64,000 bases of DNA from Propionibacterium australiense (GCF_003666605.1 NZ_RCIV01000001.1:124001-188000), one strand, 5' to 3'; positions 1 through 8,952 are shown, numbered from the stretch's first letter. Notes: generated from the letters alone by a model not told the origin. Numbers and translations are program-made.

Positions 1-54
1 CAGGGTCGATTTGCCGGCGTTGGGGAGGCCGACGATTCCGATGGTGAGTGCCAC
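1..54 (-). CDS. ychF: YchF/OLA1-family P-loop ATPase, N-terminal 18 codons only
   Basis: The minus strand reads VALTIGIVGLPNAGKSTL from a GTG at position 54 and runs off the left edge. This is the characteristic start of the YchF (OLA1) family, with the Walker A P-loop GLPNAGKS. The family consists of universally conserved Obg-type P-loop proteins that prefer ATP over GTP, bind ribosomes and respond to stress; that is family knowledge. Only the first turn of the fold is visible, so the rest of the gene and its integrity cannot be judged. Other Obg-type GTPases share the P-loop, but the residues before it match YchF best. Confidence 0.75.
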   Translation of the reverse strand, partial: MALTIGIVGLPNAGKSTL

Positions 55-157
55 GTCCAACCAGATTACCGTTCGCCGGCCACCACACCCCAGCCGGCTC
101 CGCCGGGCGTCTGCGGTCGGACGCGGATGGGGAACAGGCCGGGCAACGGCACCGCCC

Positions 158-406
158 TCAGCGCAGGTCCGCCCTCATCTCCTGGGCGAGTGATCTCACC
201 ATCTCGGTGTCGATGACCAGCACCGCCTCGCCCGTCGGCTGGTTCTGCACGATCCATCTCTTGTGCCGCGTGACGATGGCGTCCGCGAAGGTGCGCGCCC
301 ACCGGGGTTAGCTGCCAGAAGCGGCTGATCGCGTAGTGATGGTCAGCAGCCGCGCCGTGTGCCTCAGGATCGGTGGCGCCACGCCACTGTCCATGGTTTC
401 GGCCAG
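158..406 (-). pseudogene. Decayed gene fragment between ychF and the ABC exporter
   Basis: This 352-base gap holds no intact gene. On the minus strand, one frame up to about position 311 reads like coding sequence (containing HHYAISRFWQL). An adjacent frame reads like a continuation (RHKRWIVQNQPTGEAVLVID) to a TGA at 158-160. The two pieces are in different frames and a TAA lies between them, as expected for a frameshifted 3' remnant. The original function is not recognised. The codon-like composition is suggestive only, and the stretch may be ordinary non-coding DNA. Confidence 0.25.
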
Positions 407-2263
407 TCACCGGAACAGGTCTGCAGACTGGGCGGCTTCGTGTTCGTGGCTGGCAGGGGTGGGGTCGGTGTTCGTGTGGATGCGTAGCGCGGTGATGAGC
501 TCCCGGTAGAGTGTGTCGCGGATGAGGAGGTCGCGGTGGGTTCCTATATCTCGCAAGACACCGTCTTCGAGGACGATGATCTGGTCGGCATCGAGCACCG
601 TGGACAGGCGGTGCGCGATAGTGACGACCGCGCCCTCTCGTGAAGCGGTGGCGATGACGTTCTGGATAGCCGCTTCGGTGGTCGCGTCGAGTTGGGCGGT
701 GGCCTCGTCCAGCAGGAGCACGTTCGGGCGGCGCACCAGCGCTCGCGCGACAGCAAGGCGTTGACGCTCCCCGCCTGAGAGAGTGGTCTCGGTAACGTTC
801 GCGTCCAGCCCGCCATTCAGGGAGCGAATCTTCTGATCGAGGCGTACTGACGCCAGTGCCTCCCACGCTTCGTCGTCGGTGGCTCCGGGCGCACGGAAGA
901 GCACGTTGTCACGAACGGTCCCGGGGATCACAGGGGTTTCCTGTTCGACGTAGGCGATGCCGGACCTGACATCGTCAATGCTCAACCGGTCGTAGGGCAC
1001 GCCGTTCAGTTCAAGCCGCCCCGAGCTGGGGTCGATGAAGCGCAGCAGTAACGAGAAGACGGTGGTCTTTCCTGCACCTGACGGGCCTACGAGTGCGATA
1101 TGCCCCTTGCGCGGGATGGCGAGTGTCACGTCGGATAGCGCGGGGGTGTCTGCATCGGCGTAACCTGCTGTGACCGCGCGGAGCGCGAGTACCGGTGCAT
1201 CGGGGTTGCTCGGGTCAGCAACTGCGTCGCTAGGGCGAGCGTGCGTGTTTTCGAGTTCAAGGTGTTCGGTTTCGCGAATGCGCGCAGCTGCGGCGAGGCC
1301 GCTCTGGAGGGTGGCGAATGACCCGGCCAGTGAGGTGATCGGCTCGACGATATTGAAGGCGTACAGCAAGAATGCAACCAGGGTGGACACGGCGAGCTCG
1401 CCGAGCGCGAGGCGTCTTGCGCCGAGGCCGAGGATGACGATGACCGCCAGTTGCATTCCCCCGCCTGCGACCGCCCACGCCAGCGCAGAGAACCATACCG
1501 AGCAGATGGCGTGCCGGGCAGACTCTTCGGCTTTCATGTTCACGCGTGCAATTTCACGGAACTCAGCGCGGCTGGACTTCACCGTACGCAGTGCGCGCAC
1601 GTCGCCCTCCAATGCCGCACCAAGCTCTCCGATGGCATCCTGGGCACGCTTGTCGGCTTTGCCGATCTGCGGGACGAGCACACCGAACAGGCCCACGACG
1701 ACCACCAGCGCGAGAAGCGTGGTCAACAGGAGAGGCCAATCGAGGAGTGCCATCAATACGATGGTCCCGACCAATGACGCCAGGCCGTTGATGAGTTGCA
1801 CGAGACTGTTCGTTGCCGCTTCCCGCAACAGCAGCGTGTCACTGGTCACACGGGTGACGAGTTCGCCGGTGCGAAAGCGCTGAATCTGTTCCAGCTTCGC
1901 CAGGAAAAATCGACTGACCAGGCCACGGCGAGCATCCAGCACGATACGTTCCGAGATCCTGCCCAGCAGCACGCTCTGCGCGAGGTTCGCGATGATCCCG
2001 ACGATCAAGATCAGCACCAACACTGCGACCGGCCTGGCAAGTTCGAGTTCGGCTCCAAGCGAATCGAGAACCCATTTGGTGACCATAGGCGTCGCAAGCG
2101 TGATCGCCGTCGTAAACAATCCCAGCAGGATACCGATGATGAGAGTGTGCAGATGCGGACGCGCGTACGACCACAACAGCGCGATACCCTCACGGAACGG
2201 AACCGCAGAGCTACCCGGCGTCATGTCACGGATGTCGTCAATCGGAGACTCAGAGGAGGTCAT
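407..2263 (-). CDS. ABC exporter half-transporter (fused membrane and ATPase domains)
   Basis: This 618-residue protein has the MsbA/LmrA-type exporter layout, with a six-helix membrane domain over roughly residues 25-330 and a C-terminal nucleotide-binding domain from about 360. The ATPase part shows Walker A GPSGAGKTT, signature LSGGERQRLAVARAL, Walker B VLLLDEATAQLD and a switch histidine in IAHRLST. Such half-transporters work as homo- or heterodimers and expel drugs, lipids or peptides; the substrate is unknown here. A two-component system lies upstream on the same strand beyond a 422-base gap, and together with the CPBP protease this resembles antimicrobial-peptide response loci. No partner half-transporter is visible, so a homodimer is the simplest guess. 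Confidence 0.9.
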   Translation of the reverse strand: MTSSESPIDDIRDMTPGSSAVPFREGIALLWSYARPHLHTLIIGILLGLFTTAITLATPMVTKWVLDSLGAELELARPVAVLVLILIVGIIANLAQSVLLGRISERIVLDARRGLVSRFFLAKLEQIQRFRTGELVTRVTSDTLLLREAATNSLVQLINGLASLVGTIVLMALLDWPLLLTTLLALVVVVGLFGVLVPQIGKADKRAQDAIGELGAALEGDVRALRTVKSSRAEFREIARVNMKAEESARHAICSVWFSALAWAVAGGGMQLAVIVILGLGARRLALGELAVSTLVAFLLYAFNIVEPITSLAGSFATLQSGLAAAARIRETEHLELENTHARPSDAVADPSNPDAPVLALRAVTAGYADADTPALSDVTLAIPRKGHIALVGPSGAGKTTVFSLLLRFIDPSSGRLELNGVPYDRLSIDDVRSGIAYVEQETPVIPGTVRDNVLFRAPGATDDEAWEALASVRLDQKIRSLNGGLDANVTETTLSGGERQRLAVARALVRRPNVLLLDEATAQLDATTEAAIQNVIATASREGAVVTIAHRLSTVLDADQIIVLEDGVLRDIGTHRDLLIRDTLYRELITALRIHTNTDPTPASHEHEAAQSADLFR

Positions 2264-2685
2264 CGCATATTTCTTGATCGTCTTTGGTGAGTGTCATTGG
2301 GAAGCTCGACTGACGACGCTGCCGATCTGGAACAGGCGAAGCCACGCCACGAGCTTCTGCGGACTTGGCGACAAGCCCCATCACCAATAATACGAAGAAG
2401 GTAACGGAAAGTCCATAGGTTCTCGTGCCAAGCCTGCATCGTGGTGGCCTGGAGGCACTATCGAGGGGCTCGCGCCCGTCCGGGCGGCCTGGGGATGACG
2501 GCGCCACTGGCAAGGCAGGAACCAGAACGCGACGAAACTCACCCGCGCCCAGAAACAAGACTCAAGGCTGTTCTTGCTCTACCGAACCGGGCTGCTAATC
2601 GCCGCCACCACCATCGACGAGTGCCCCTCGTACGGGTCGTGGCGCCTGACCAAAAGCCCTAACCGGAAAGACCACCGGTGGTGAG
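2264..2685. other. Gene-poor gap between response regulator and ABC exporter
   Basis: No convincing gene is present in this 422-base gap. A short minus-strand frame runs into the exporter start (it would end at 2250) and holds one hydrophobic run (TFFVLLVMGLVAK). It has no ribosome binding site before any internal start and no recognisable family. Fragments of open frame on both strands around 2540-2660 have stops and no family resemblance. The gap should carry the exporter promoter, but no clear -35/-10 pair or operator could be picked out. Confidence 0.3.
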
Positions 2686-3324
2686 TCAGTTGCCTAGAGC
2701 TTTATGCAACGTCAGCGCCAATGCTGTGCGATCTCTCGCATCGAGTTTCCGCAGGAGTGCCGAGACATGGTTTTTCACGGTGCCTTCGGCGAGCACAAGA
2801 GTTTCTGCGATCTCGCTGTTTGTCAGTCCTCGTGCAACGAGTTCGGCCACTACGCGTTCGCTTCGGGTGAGTATCGCCAGGGACTCATCTCGGGCGTTCA
2901 TGGTGCGCATCGCTGCCTTCGCAACGCGCGGATCGATCACCATCCCGCCGTCAAGAACCGCACGCACTGCAGCAGTGAGCCCTTCGACAGATGTGTCTTT
3001 AAGTAAGAAGCCCGACGCGCCAGCAGCGAGTGCGGCCTGCACGAGTGCGTCATCGTCGAAAGTGGTCAGGATCAGGACTGGCAGACCAGGGTAGAGGCTC
3101 GCGCACTGGAATGTGAGTTCCACGCCGTCCATGCCGGGCATACGCGCGTCCGTGAGGACCACATCGACGTCTTCATCGGCGAGGGCCGCGAGCGCCATCT
3201 CCCCATCCGAAGCCTGGGCCACAATCTCGATCCCACCCACGGTGGCGAGGAGCATGGTCAGGCCTCGACGTATAAGCTGCTGGTCTTCAACCAGCAGCAC
3301 GCGTATCGATTCCGGATCAGTCAC
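2686..3324 (-). CDS. NarL/LuxR-family response regulator
   Basis: This 212-residue protein has an N-terminal receiver domain and a C-terminal LuxR-type helix-turn-helix. The receiver shows the acidic pair in LLVEDQQ, the phospho-acceptor Asp near residue 59 in LTDARMPGMDG and the conserved Lys in FLLKDT. The DNA-binding domain reads LTRSERVVAELVARGLTNSEIAETL followed by TVKNHVSALLRKL. Its start overlaps the histidine kinase stop by 4 bases (ATGA type), so the two genes are translationally coupled. It should activate or repress targets after phosphorylation by the neighbouring kinase. The ABC exporter downstream on the same strand is the obvious candidate target, by position only. Confidence 0.93.
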   Translation of the reverse strand: MTDPESIRVLLVEDQQLIRRGLTMLLATVGGIEIVAQASDGEMALAALADEDVDVVLTDARMPGMDGVELTFQCASLYPGLPVLILTTFDDDALVQAALAAGASGFLLKDTSVEGLTAAVRAVLDGGMVIDPRVAKAAMRTMNARDESLAILTRSERVVAELVARGLTNSEIAETLVLAEGTVKNHVSALLRKLDARDRTALALTLHKALGN

Positions 3325-4337
3325 GTTGTCTCCTTTCGATCGGTACCTCCAGAACCGCCGAGCGGCACAACGACGTCAAGGTGGAACTCACCATCGATAC
3401 GGCAGGCGTGCACGGACCCGCCGCGCACTGCGGCACGGTCGGAGATTCCTCGCAACCCGAACCCGAAGTCGGGTACTAACTCCGGTTGCCCGACGGTCGC
3501 AGCCGATCCGAAGTCGTTGATGACGGCCAGTTCCATCCGCCGCTCCTTTACTGCGAGGAAGATGCGCACTGTCCGGGCTCGACTATGACGCAAGGCGTTG
3601 GTCAGACCTTCTTGGACTGCGCGGTAGATCAGCAGCGCAACCTCATCGTCACTGGTGAGTTCGCGGTCTGATGCTTCATCCCCGGAAACGTCCACGGTCA
3701 GACCGGTGCCCCGGAACGATTCGGCGATGAGCTCAAGTGCGGCAAGTCCACGAGCTTCCGAGTCTCGCACTGGGTTCAAGGCTCGTACCCACATCCGCAT
3801 CTCGGCGAGAGCGTCACTGGTGGTGTCCTTGGCGGTGTGGATCTCCTCCCACGCCTGGTCAACATCAATTCCACGCATCCTTTCAGCCAGTTCGAGACTC
3901 ATCGAGACAAGCGTGAGCCGGTGACCGAGCCCGTCGTGGAGTTCCCTCGCGCTCCGGGCTCGTTCCTCTGAAAGCAGAAGTTCCTTTTCCATTTCCGTAG
4001 CATGTCGCAGGCGATTGATCACCTTCTGATCATCGTGTCGGCGCTTTTCGAAACTGCGCAGCAAAAGACCAAGGGCGATCCCAAAACACAAAAGCACGGC
4101 GACGGGAACGACATTGATCAGTCCTTGAGTCGCACCCACGGGAAACGCGTCCCACGGCGTCAGGCTGCCGAAGACATGCAGCGCGAAACCTACGCACGAA
4201 ATCCATACGGTTGCATGGATCCCCGCCCTGAGAGAAACGTCAACGACGGCGAACGCGACTACCAGAAGAAGAACCGGGATGGTGAAGTTCAAGGTGCCGA
4301 AGACCGCGATCGGTGTTGCCAGGAGAACGGCAAGCAT
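3321..4337 (-). CDS. NarL-type sensor histidine kinase, N-terminus truncated by an IS element
   Basis: The protein has about four hydrophobic segments in its first 95 residues. A HisKA_3 dimerisation domain follows, with the phospho-accepting His in ARELHDGLGHRL, then a HATPase domain with N-box QEGLTNALRHSRA and G-box GFGLRGISDRAA. This is the usual partner of a NarL-type regulator, which follows with a 4-base overlap. The 5' end is abnormal. The left terminal repeat of an IS5-like element begins at 4355, and the open frame continues into it to a TTG at 4367. The first ATG is 4337, with no ribosome binding site. I infer that the native start and part of the membrane sensor were lost on insertion. 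The kinase may now be unexpressed or uncontrolled. Confidence 0.8.
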   Translation of the reverse strand: MLAVLLATPIAVFGTLNFTIPVLLLVVAFAVVDVSLRAGIHATVWISCVGFALHVFGSLTPWDAFPVGATQGLINVVPVAVLLCFGIALGLLLRSFEKRRHDDQKVINRLRHATEMEKELLLSEERARSARELHDGLGHRLTLVSMSLELAERMRGIDVDQAWEEIHTAKDTTSDALAEMRMWVRALNPVRDSEARGLAALELIAESFRGTGLTVDVSGDEASDRELTSDDEVALLIYRAVQEGLTNALRHSRARTVRIFLAVKERRMELAVINDFGSAATVGQPELVPDFGFGLRGISDRAAVRGGSVHACRIDGEFHLDVVVPLGGSGGTDRKETT

Positions 4338-4354
4338 CGTCCATTCGACACCGT

Positions 4355-4378
4355 GAGGGTTATTCAAAACTCTTGGTT
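4355..4378 (+). repeat. Left terminal inverted repeat of the IS element
   Basis: This end begins GAGGGTTATTCAAAACT and pairs with the right end at 5244-5267, with three mismatches in 24. The histidine kinase frame runs out through it, which places the insertion at the kinase 5' end. Confidence 0.8.
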
Positions 4379-4431
4379 TGAGGGGTGATCTTGGAGGCTA
4401 TTTCACCAGTATGGGCGTGTCATGATAAAAG

Positions 4432-4496
4432 GTGAGGGCCTGCCACAGAGATAATTGGGTTACCAAACACTCGACAATCTCAGAACAGGCCCTCAC
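4432..4496 (+). promoter_or_regulatory. Long hairpin immediately upstream of the transposase start
   Basis: GTGAGGGCCTG (4432-4442) is the exact reverse complement of CAGGCCCTCAC (4486-4496), with 43 bases between. The right arm ends on the base before the transposase ATG at 4497, and no Shine-Dalgarno sequence is present. Transcripts entering the element from outside would fold this stem and occlude the start, a known protective device in insertion sequences. That role is inferred here. Confidence 0.45.
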
Positions 4497-5262
4497 ATGT
4501 ATCATACAACAGGCTTCTCCCCGGCCGCAATGGCAGCCCTCCACCAGATCCTGACCCACAATTACCCTCGCCTCCCGCAGACAACCGGACGCCCGCCCGC
4601 AATGAGCCAGTCCGAAGAAATCAGAGCCACCCTCGTCTACCACCGCCGCAACCGCACCCAGACAGAACTCGCCGAGTCCTTCGGCGTATGCCAGTCCTCC
4701 ATCTGTCGGGCCATCAGCCGATGGACACCCCGCATCGCCGAAGCCCTCGAGGACTTCATCCCCACCGTGGAAGACCTCGACCCATCCCACACCCTCATCG
4801 TCGACGGCACCCTCGTGACCTGCTGGAACTGGAAGAACCAGCCCGCCCTCTACTCCGGCAAACACCACCACACCGGCCTGAACCTCCAGGTCGCCTGCGA
4901 CCTGACCGGACGCCTGGCCTGGGTGTCAGACCCGACCCCAGGCGCCACCCACGACACCAAAGCCCTCCGACTCACCGGCCTGCTCGAACACTTCCCCAAC
5001 ACCCCACCAGTGGCCGACAAGGGCTACACCGGACTGGGCATGATCACCCCGGAACGAAAACCAGTCCACGGCGAGCTGACAGAAAACCAGAAACAGTACA
5101 ACAGAACCATCAACAAGCTACGCGCCCCAGTCGAACGAGCAATCCCCCAGCCTCAAAACCTGGCGAATACTCCACACCGGCTACCGCAGACCCATCCACA
5201 CCTTCCCACAAACCATCACAACAGTCATCGCACTAGAATTCTACAAAAACAGTTTTGCATAA
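4497..5262 (+). pseudogene. IS5-family transposase, frameshifted near its C-terminus
   Basis: The ATG at 4497 opens MYHTTGFSPAAMAAL, followed by a helix-turn-helix (TELAESFGVCQSSICRAISR) and a DDE_Tnp_4-type catalytic domain with acidic residues in VDGTL, GATHDTKAL and PVERA. At a run of five C (5144-5148) one base is in excess. Removing one C restores the expected tail (SLKTWRILHTGYRRP to EFYKNSFA) and a TAA at 5260-5262, for a protein of about 254 residues. Without that correction the frame runs on into neighbouring DNA for 410 codons. It is most simply a dead copy, although a sequencing slip in the homopolymer or programmed frameshifting (known in some IS5-family members) would look the same. 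Confidence 0.8.
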
Positions 5263-5852
5263 CCCTCGATGAAATGAACGCTCATCATTGCATAAATGTT
5301 CTTGTGCCAGACGTAGGCGAGCCCGAAGGACATGCCGAGTACTGCGTACGTCAGGATCCCGAACGGGTACACCGCGTGGGCGGCGGCGAACAGGACCGAG
5401 CTGACCATCAACGTGACAGCGGTCCGAGCGCCACCCTGCAACGAGATCAGGTACTTCCGGTAGAACATCTCTTCCGCGAGCGGAGGGAACGCAATCGTCT
5501 GCACCGCGAAGAGGAACAGCCCGAAACGCGTGGTGCTCCTCAGTTTTATGTCACCCAGCGGCACGTCGGCGAAGCATCCCTGCAGAACCGTCATAGCGGC
5601 GAATCCTGCCCCGATCAGCACCAGTGTACCGAGACAGGCAACCCAGAAGATCTTCTTACGCAACTCGTCCCACCACTCGGTGAATGAGTACTCACGCCGT
5701 GCCGCGAAGTACAGGATCATCAGCAGGTAGAGCATCAGGTTCAGGTATATCGTCCTCGGAATGCCGACAACCACGAGAACGACGAAGACTGCTTCCACTG
5801 CAAGCGGGAAGAGGTTCTTGAGCAGATACGCCCAGAACCCATCCTTCTTCAA
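5241..5852 (-). CDS. CPBP-family intramembrane metalloprotease (Abi/CAAX type), C-terminally truncated
   Basis: This is a membrane protein of about 203 residues with several hydrophobic segments and the CPBP (Abi) motifs EEMFYRKYL (EExxxR) and AHAVYPFG. The third motif, a His followed four residues later by Asn or Asp, is cut: the native sequence ends at SVHFI. The final EGYAKLFL and stop come from the right end of the IS element, so the metal site is probably incomplete. I chose TTG at 5852 because GGAGG lies nine bases upstream; the frame is open further upstream, but that part does not look like protein. Family members process prenylated or signal-peptide substrates and often give immunity to bacteriocins. 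Here it would have preceded the kinase, regulator and exporter on the same strand. Confidence 0.7.
   Translation of the reverse strand: MKKDGFWAYLLKNLFPLAVEAVFVVLVVVGIPRTIYLNLMLYLLMILYFAARREYSFTEWWDELRKKIFWVACLGTLVLIGAGFAAMTVLQGCFADVPLGDIKLRSTTRFGLFLFAVQTIAFPPLAEEMFYRKYLISLQGGARTAVTLMVSSVLFAAAHAVYPFGILTYAVLGMSFGLAYVWHKNIYAMMSVHFIEGYAKLFL
5244..5267 (-). repeat. Right terminal inverted repeat of the IS element
   Basis: Read on the minus strand this end begins GAGGGTTATGCAAAACT. It supplies the last residues (EGYAKLFL, stop at 5241) of the truncated CPBP protease. Confidence 0.8.
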
Positions 5853-6126
5853 TCCGATCACCCTCCGCAGCGAGCGCGTGGACGTATGTCCGTGGAACCG
5901 ATCGACCCAACCATGGCCACGGATGAGGGTACGCGACCGAACCCATCGACAGGCCACGTGAATCGCATGGCAGACTCCCCTGCACCTGACCGCGGGCATC
6001 GTGGTGCACATTCACTTGGACGGATCTGTGCATCACAGGGTGGGAGGGGCTGAGGAACGCCGGCGAACCCACCCGCCGGACGCAGCGCACCAGGCCCCTG
6101 CCAGGTGCCAGGGCCCGGCAACGCAG

Positions 6127-6155
6127 CGGCCCCAGAGGCAACGCCCCTGGGGCCG
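6127..6155 (-). terminator. Stem-loop downstream of pnp
   Basis: CGGCCCCAG (6127-6135) pairs with CTGGGGCCG (6147-6155), with an 11-base loop, 26 bases past the pnp stop. There is no U-tract, which is common for terminators in GC-rich actinobacteria. Confidence 0.5.
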
Positions 6156-6180
6156 GCTCGGTCGACCGCGGGATCCAGGA

Positions 6181-8388
6181 TCAGGCCTCGGCGGCCTCGT
6201 CCTCGATGACCGGGGTCAGCGAGAGCTTGCCGCGGTCATCGATGTCGGTGATCTCGACCTGGAGCTTCTGCCCGACGGACAGCACGTCCTCGGCGTCCTC
6301 GACGCGCTTGCCGCCGTTGAGGGCGCGCAGCTTCGAGATGTGGAGCAGGCCGTCCTTGCCCGGCAGCAGCGAGACGAAGGCGCCGAAGCTCGTGAGCTTC
6401 ACGACGGTACCCAGGTAGCGCTCGCCCATCTCCGGCATCGTCGGGTTGGCGATGGCGTTGATCATCGTGCGGGCGGCCTCGGCGGCCTCGCCGTTGTCGG
6501 CACCGATGTAGATCGTGCCGTCCTCCTCGATGGAGATGTTGGCGCCGGTGTCGTCCTGGATCTGGTTGATGACCTTGCCCTTGGGCCCGATGACCTCACC
6601 GATCTTGTCGGTGGGGATGTGCACGGTGATGATGCGCGGGGCGAACTCGCTCATCTCGTCGGGCGCGTCGATCGCGTCGCTGATGACGTCGAGGATCGTC
6701 GTGCGGGCCTCGCGGGCCTGCAGCAGGGCTTGGGCCAGGACGTCGGCGGGGATGCCGTCGAGCTTCGTGTCGAGCTGCAGGGCGGTGACGAACTCGCTGG
6801 TGCCGGCCACCTTGAAGTCCATGTCGCCGAGGGCGTCCTCGGCACCGAGGATGTCGGTGAGGGCCAGGTAGGTGGTCTCGCCGTCCTCGCCGGTCTCGCT
6901 CATGAGGCCCATGGCGATGCCCGCCACGGGGGCCCGCAGCGGCACGCCGGCGTTGAGCAGGGACAGCGTCGAGGCGCAGACCGAGCCCATCGAGGTGGAG
7001 CCGTTGGAGCCGATGGCCTCGGAGACCTGCCGGATGGCGTAGGGGAACTCGTCGCGGGTCGGCAGCACCGGGACGATGGCGCGCTCGGCGAGGTGGCCGT
7101 GACCGACCTCGCGGCGCTTCGGCGAACCGATCCGGCCGGTCTCGCCGGTGGAGTACGGCGGCATCTCGTACTGGTGCATGTAGCGCTTGGACCGCACCGC
7201 GCTCAGGGTGTCGAGCTTCTGCTCCATGTCGAGCATGTTGAGCGTCGTGATGCCCAGGACCTGGGTCTCGCCGCGCTGGAACAGGCCCGAGCCGTGGACG
7301 CGCGGGATGACACCGACCTCGCTGGACAGCGCCCGGATGTCCTTGGGGCCACGGCCGTCGATGCGGATGCCCTCGGTCAGGACCCGGCCGCGGACGATCT
7401 TCTTCTGCATCGCCTTGAAGGCGCCGGAGATCTCGCCCTCACGACCGGCGAAGGCCTCCTCCGCGACCATGGTCTCCTTGATCTCGTGCTTGAGCTCGGA
7501 CTCGGCGTCCTGGCGCTCCAGCTTGGCGGCGATCTGCTCGATCTCGTCGAGCCGGTCGTAGCCGAGCTCGTTCACGCGCTCCCAGACGTCCTCCTCGTAC
7601 TCCTTGAAGACGGGGAAGTCGTAGGTCTCCTTGTTGACCTCGGCGGCCAGCTCGGCCTGGGCGTCGCAGAGGGCCTTGATGAACGGCTTGGCGGCCTCCA
7701 GGCCGGCGCCGACGACCTCCTCGGTGGGGGCGGTGCGGCCGGCCTTCACCAGGTCCCAGGTGGCCTCGGTGGAACCGGCCTCGACCATCATGATGGCGAC
7801 GTCGCCGCTGGCCAGGACGCGTCCGGCGACGACCATCGAGAACGTGGCCTCGCTCTCCTGGTCGACGGTGGGGAAGCACACCCACTGGTCGCCGATGAGG
7901 CTGATCCGCACGCCGCCGATCGGCCCGGAGAAGGGCAGACCGGAGATCTGGGTGGACATGGACGCGGCGTTGATGGCCACGACGTCGTACTCGACCTTCG
8001 GGTTGAGCGCGAGGACGGTGATGACGACCTGGACCTCGTTGCGCAGCCCCTTCTTGAAGGCGGGGCGCAGCGGGCGGTCGATGAGGCGGCAGGCCAGGAT
8101 GGCGCCCTCGCTGGGCCGTCCCTCGCGGCGGAAGAACGAGCCGGGGATGCGCCCGACCGCGTACATCTTCTCGTCGACGTCGACGGTCAGCGGGAAGAAG
8201 TCGATGGACTCGCGCGGGGACTTCTGCGCGGTCGTGGCACTGAGCAGCATGGTGTCGCCGTCCAGGTAGACGGCGGCGGAGCCGTCGGCCTGCTTGGCGA
8301 GCTTGCCGGTCTCGAAACGGACAACATGCCTGCCGAACGAGCCGTTGTCGATGACGGCCTCGGTGAACTTGATGTCGGGTCCCTCCAT
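6181..8388 (-). CDS. pnp: Polyribonucleotide nucleotidyltransferase (PNPase)
   Basis: This 735-residue PNPase degrades RNA 3' to 5' by phosphorolysis. It has two RNase PH-like domains (starting near residues 15 and 330) separated by the helical domain, then a KH domain ([24 protein letters not shown]) and a C-terminal S1 domain ([20 protein letters not shown]). The start is the ATG at 8388, preceded by GGAAGGA at good spacing; the longer open frame upstream does not resemble the family. The order ribF, rpsO, pnp on one strand is the classic bacterial arrangement. The 300-base leader between rpsO and pnp leaves room for the autoregulation known for PNPase. No residue looks abnormal. Confidence 0.97.
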   Translation of the reverse strand: MEGPDIKFTEAVIDNGSFGRHVVRFETGKLAKQADGSAAVYLDGDTMLLSATTAQKSPRESIDFFPLTVDVDEKMYAVGRIPGSFFRREGRPSEGAILACRLIDRPLRPAFKKGLRNEVQVVITVLALNPKVEYDVVAINAASMSTQISGLPFSGPIGGVRISLIGDQWVCFPTVDQESEATFSMVVAGRVLASGDVAIMMVEAGSTEATWDLVKAGRTAPTEEVVGAGLEAAKPFIKALCDAQAELAAEVNKETYDFPVFKEYEEDVWERVNELGYDRLDEIEQIAAKLERQDAESELKHEIKETMVAEEAFAGREGEISGAFKAMQKKIVRGRVLTEGIRIDGRGPKDIRALSSEVGVIPRVHGSGLFQRGETQVLGITTLNMLDMEQKLDTLSAVRSKRYMHQYEMPPYSTGETGRIGSPKRREVGHGHLAERAIVPVLPTRDEFPYAIRQVSEAIGSNGSTSMGSVCASTLSLLNAGVPLRAPVAGIAMGLMSETGEDGETTYLALTDILGAEDALGDMDFKVAGTSEFVTALQLDTKLDGIPADVLAQALLQAREARTTILDVISDAIDAPDEMSEFAPRIITVHIPTDKIGEVIGPKGKVINQIQDDTGANISIEEDGTIYIGADNGEAAEAARTMINAIANPTMPEMGERYLGTVVKLTSFGAFVSLLPGKDGLLHISKLRALNGGKRVEDAEDVLSVGQKLQVEITDIDDRGKLSLTPVIEDEAAEA

Positions 8389-8642
8389 GGGATTCCTTCC
8401 AGTTGGGAGAAATCGTTGCGGGCATGGACGCCCATCGGAACCGGTCTTCGATCGAGGACGCCGGGACGTGCCCGGGATCCACCACCGAGGACCGAGGCCT
8501 GAGTGTGGCGGCCATGACAGCAGCGTCGATGGGTGCGCATCGGACGCACCGCCCACAAGGCTAGCCGACGATGAGCGGTTCCACCCATTTCAACCTGCAA
8601 CCAATCGAAAACATGTGCCGGTCGAAGCGGGCCGGAACGCAG
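8389..8642 (-). other. pnp leader region
   Basis: About 250 bases separate the rpsO terminator from the pnp start and hold no gene. The region should carry a pnp promoter and the 5' leader that, in other bacteria, PNPase itself regulates. No specific stem or promoter could be assigned, apart from the GGAAGGA ribosome binding site next to the start. Confidence 0.35.
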
Positions 8643-8673
8643 AATCGCCCAGGGAGCGAATCCCCGGGCGATT
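8643..8673 (-). terminator. rpsO terminator stem-loop
   Basis: AATCGCCC (8643-8650) pairs with GGGCGATT (8666-8673), and the inner GGG/CCC extends the stem. It lies 15 bases past the rpsO stop on the transcribed strand. Confidence 0.6.
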
Positions 8674-8688
8674 GCCACGTCCTGCTGT

Positions 8689-8952
8689 TCAGCGGCGCAG
8701 ACCGAGGCGCTTGACCAGCTCACGGTAGTGGTTGATGTCCTCCTTGGCCACGTAGTTGAGCAGCCGACGGCGCTGGCCCACCATGAGCATGAGACCACGG
8801 CGGCTGTGGTGGTCGCCCCGGTGCTGCTTGAGATGCTCTGTCAGGTGCGAGATCCGCTTGGTCAGCAGGGCGATCTGGACGTCGGGGGAACCTGTGTCGC
8901 CCGGATGCGTCGCGTACTCTTCGATGATCTTCTTCTTCTCGGCGGCGTCCAT
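8689..8952 (-). CDS. rpsO: 30S ribosomal protein S15
   Basis: This 87-residue protein is full length for S15, with the conserved [17 protein letters not shown] and [12 protein letters not shown] segments and the C-terminal [15 protein letters not shown]15 binds 16S rRNA early in assembly and organises the central domain of the 30S subunit. The ATG at 8952 follows a GGAAGGGGAG ribosome binding site. It lies between ribF and pnp as in most bacteria and ends at its own stem-loop. Confidence 0.98.
   Translation of the reverse strand: MDAAEKKKIIEEYATHPGDTGSPDVQIALLTKRISHLTEHLKQHRGDHHSRRGLMLMVGQRRRLLNYVAKEDINHYRELVKRLGLRR

Larger units (their letters stand above)
4355..5267 (+). mobile_element. 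IS5-family-like insertion sequence, 913 bp
   Basis: The element is bounded by imperfect terminal inverted repeats. The left end (4355-4378) and the reverse complement of the right end (5244-5267) agree at 21 of 24 positions, both beginning GAGGGTTAT. It carries one transposase gene with an N-terminal helix-turn-helix and a DDE domain, as in the IS427/IS1031-like part of the IS5 family. Length and organisation are typical. No matching target duplication is seen: the bases outside the left end are CGT and those outside the right end GAT. The element cuts the start of the histidine kinase on one side and the end of the CPBP protease on the other, which suggests a deletion beside the element after insertion. 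Confidence 0.85.

Noticed and set aside
2250-2558. Short minus-strand frame with a hydrophobic stretch overlapping the ABC exporter start, considered as a small membrane or bacteriocin-like peptide.
   Set aside because: No ribosome binding site before any start, no cysteine or leader pattern, and low-complexity N-terminal part.
4351-5272. Searched for a target-site duplication flanking the IS element.
   Set aside because: Adjacent bases (CGT on the left, GAT on the right) do not match in any register tried.
6001-8502. Very long plus-strand open frame opposite pnp.
   Set aside because: It is the antisense shadow of pnp: high GC removes stop codons, composition is Gly/Leu/Asp-rich, and no family resemblance exists.
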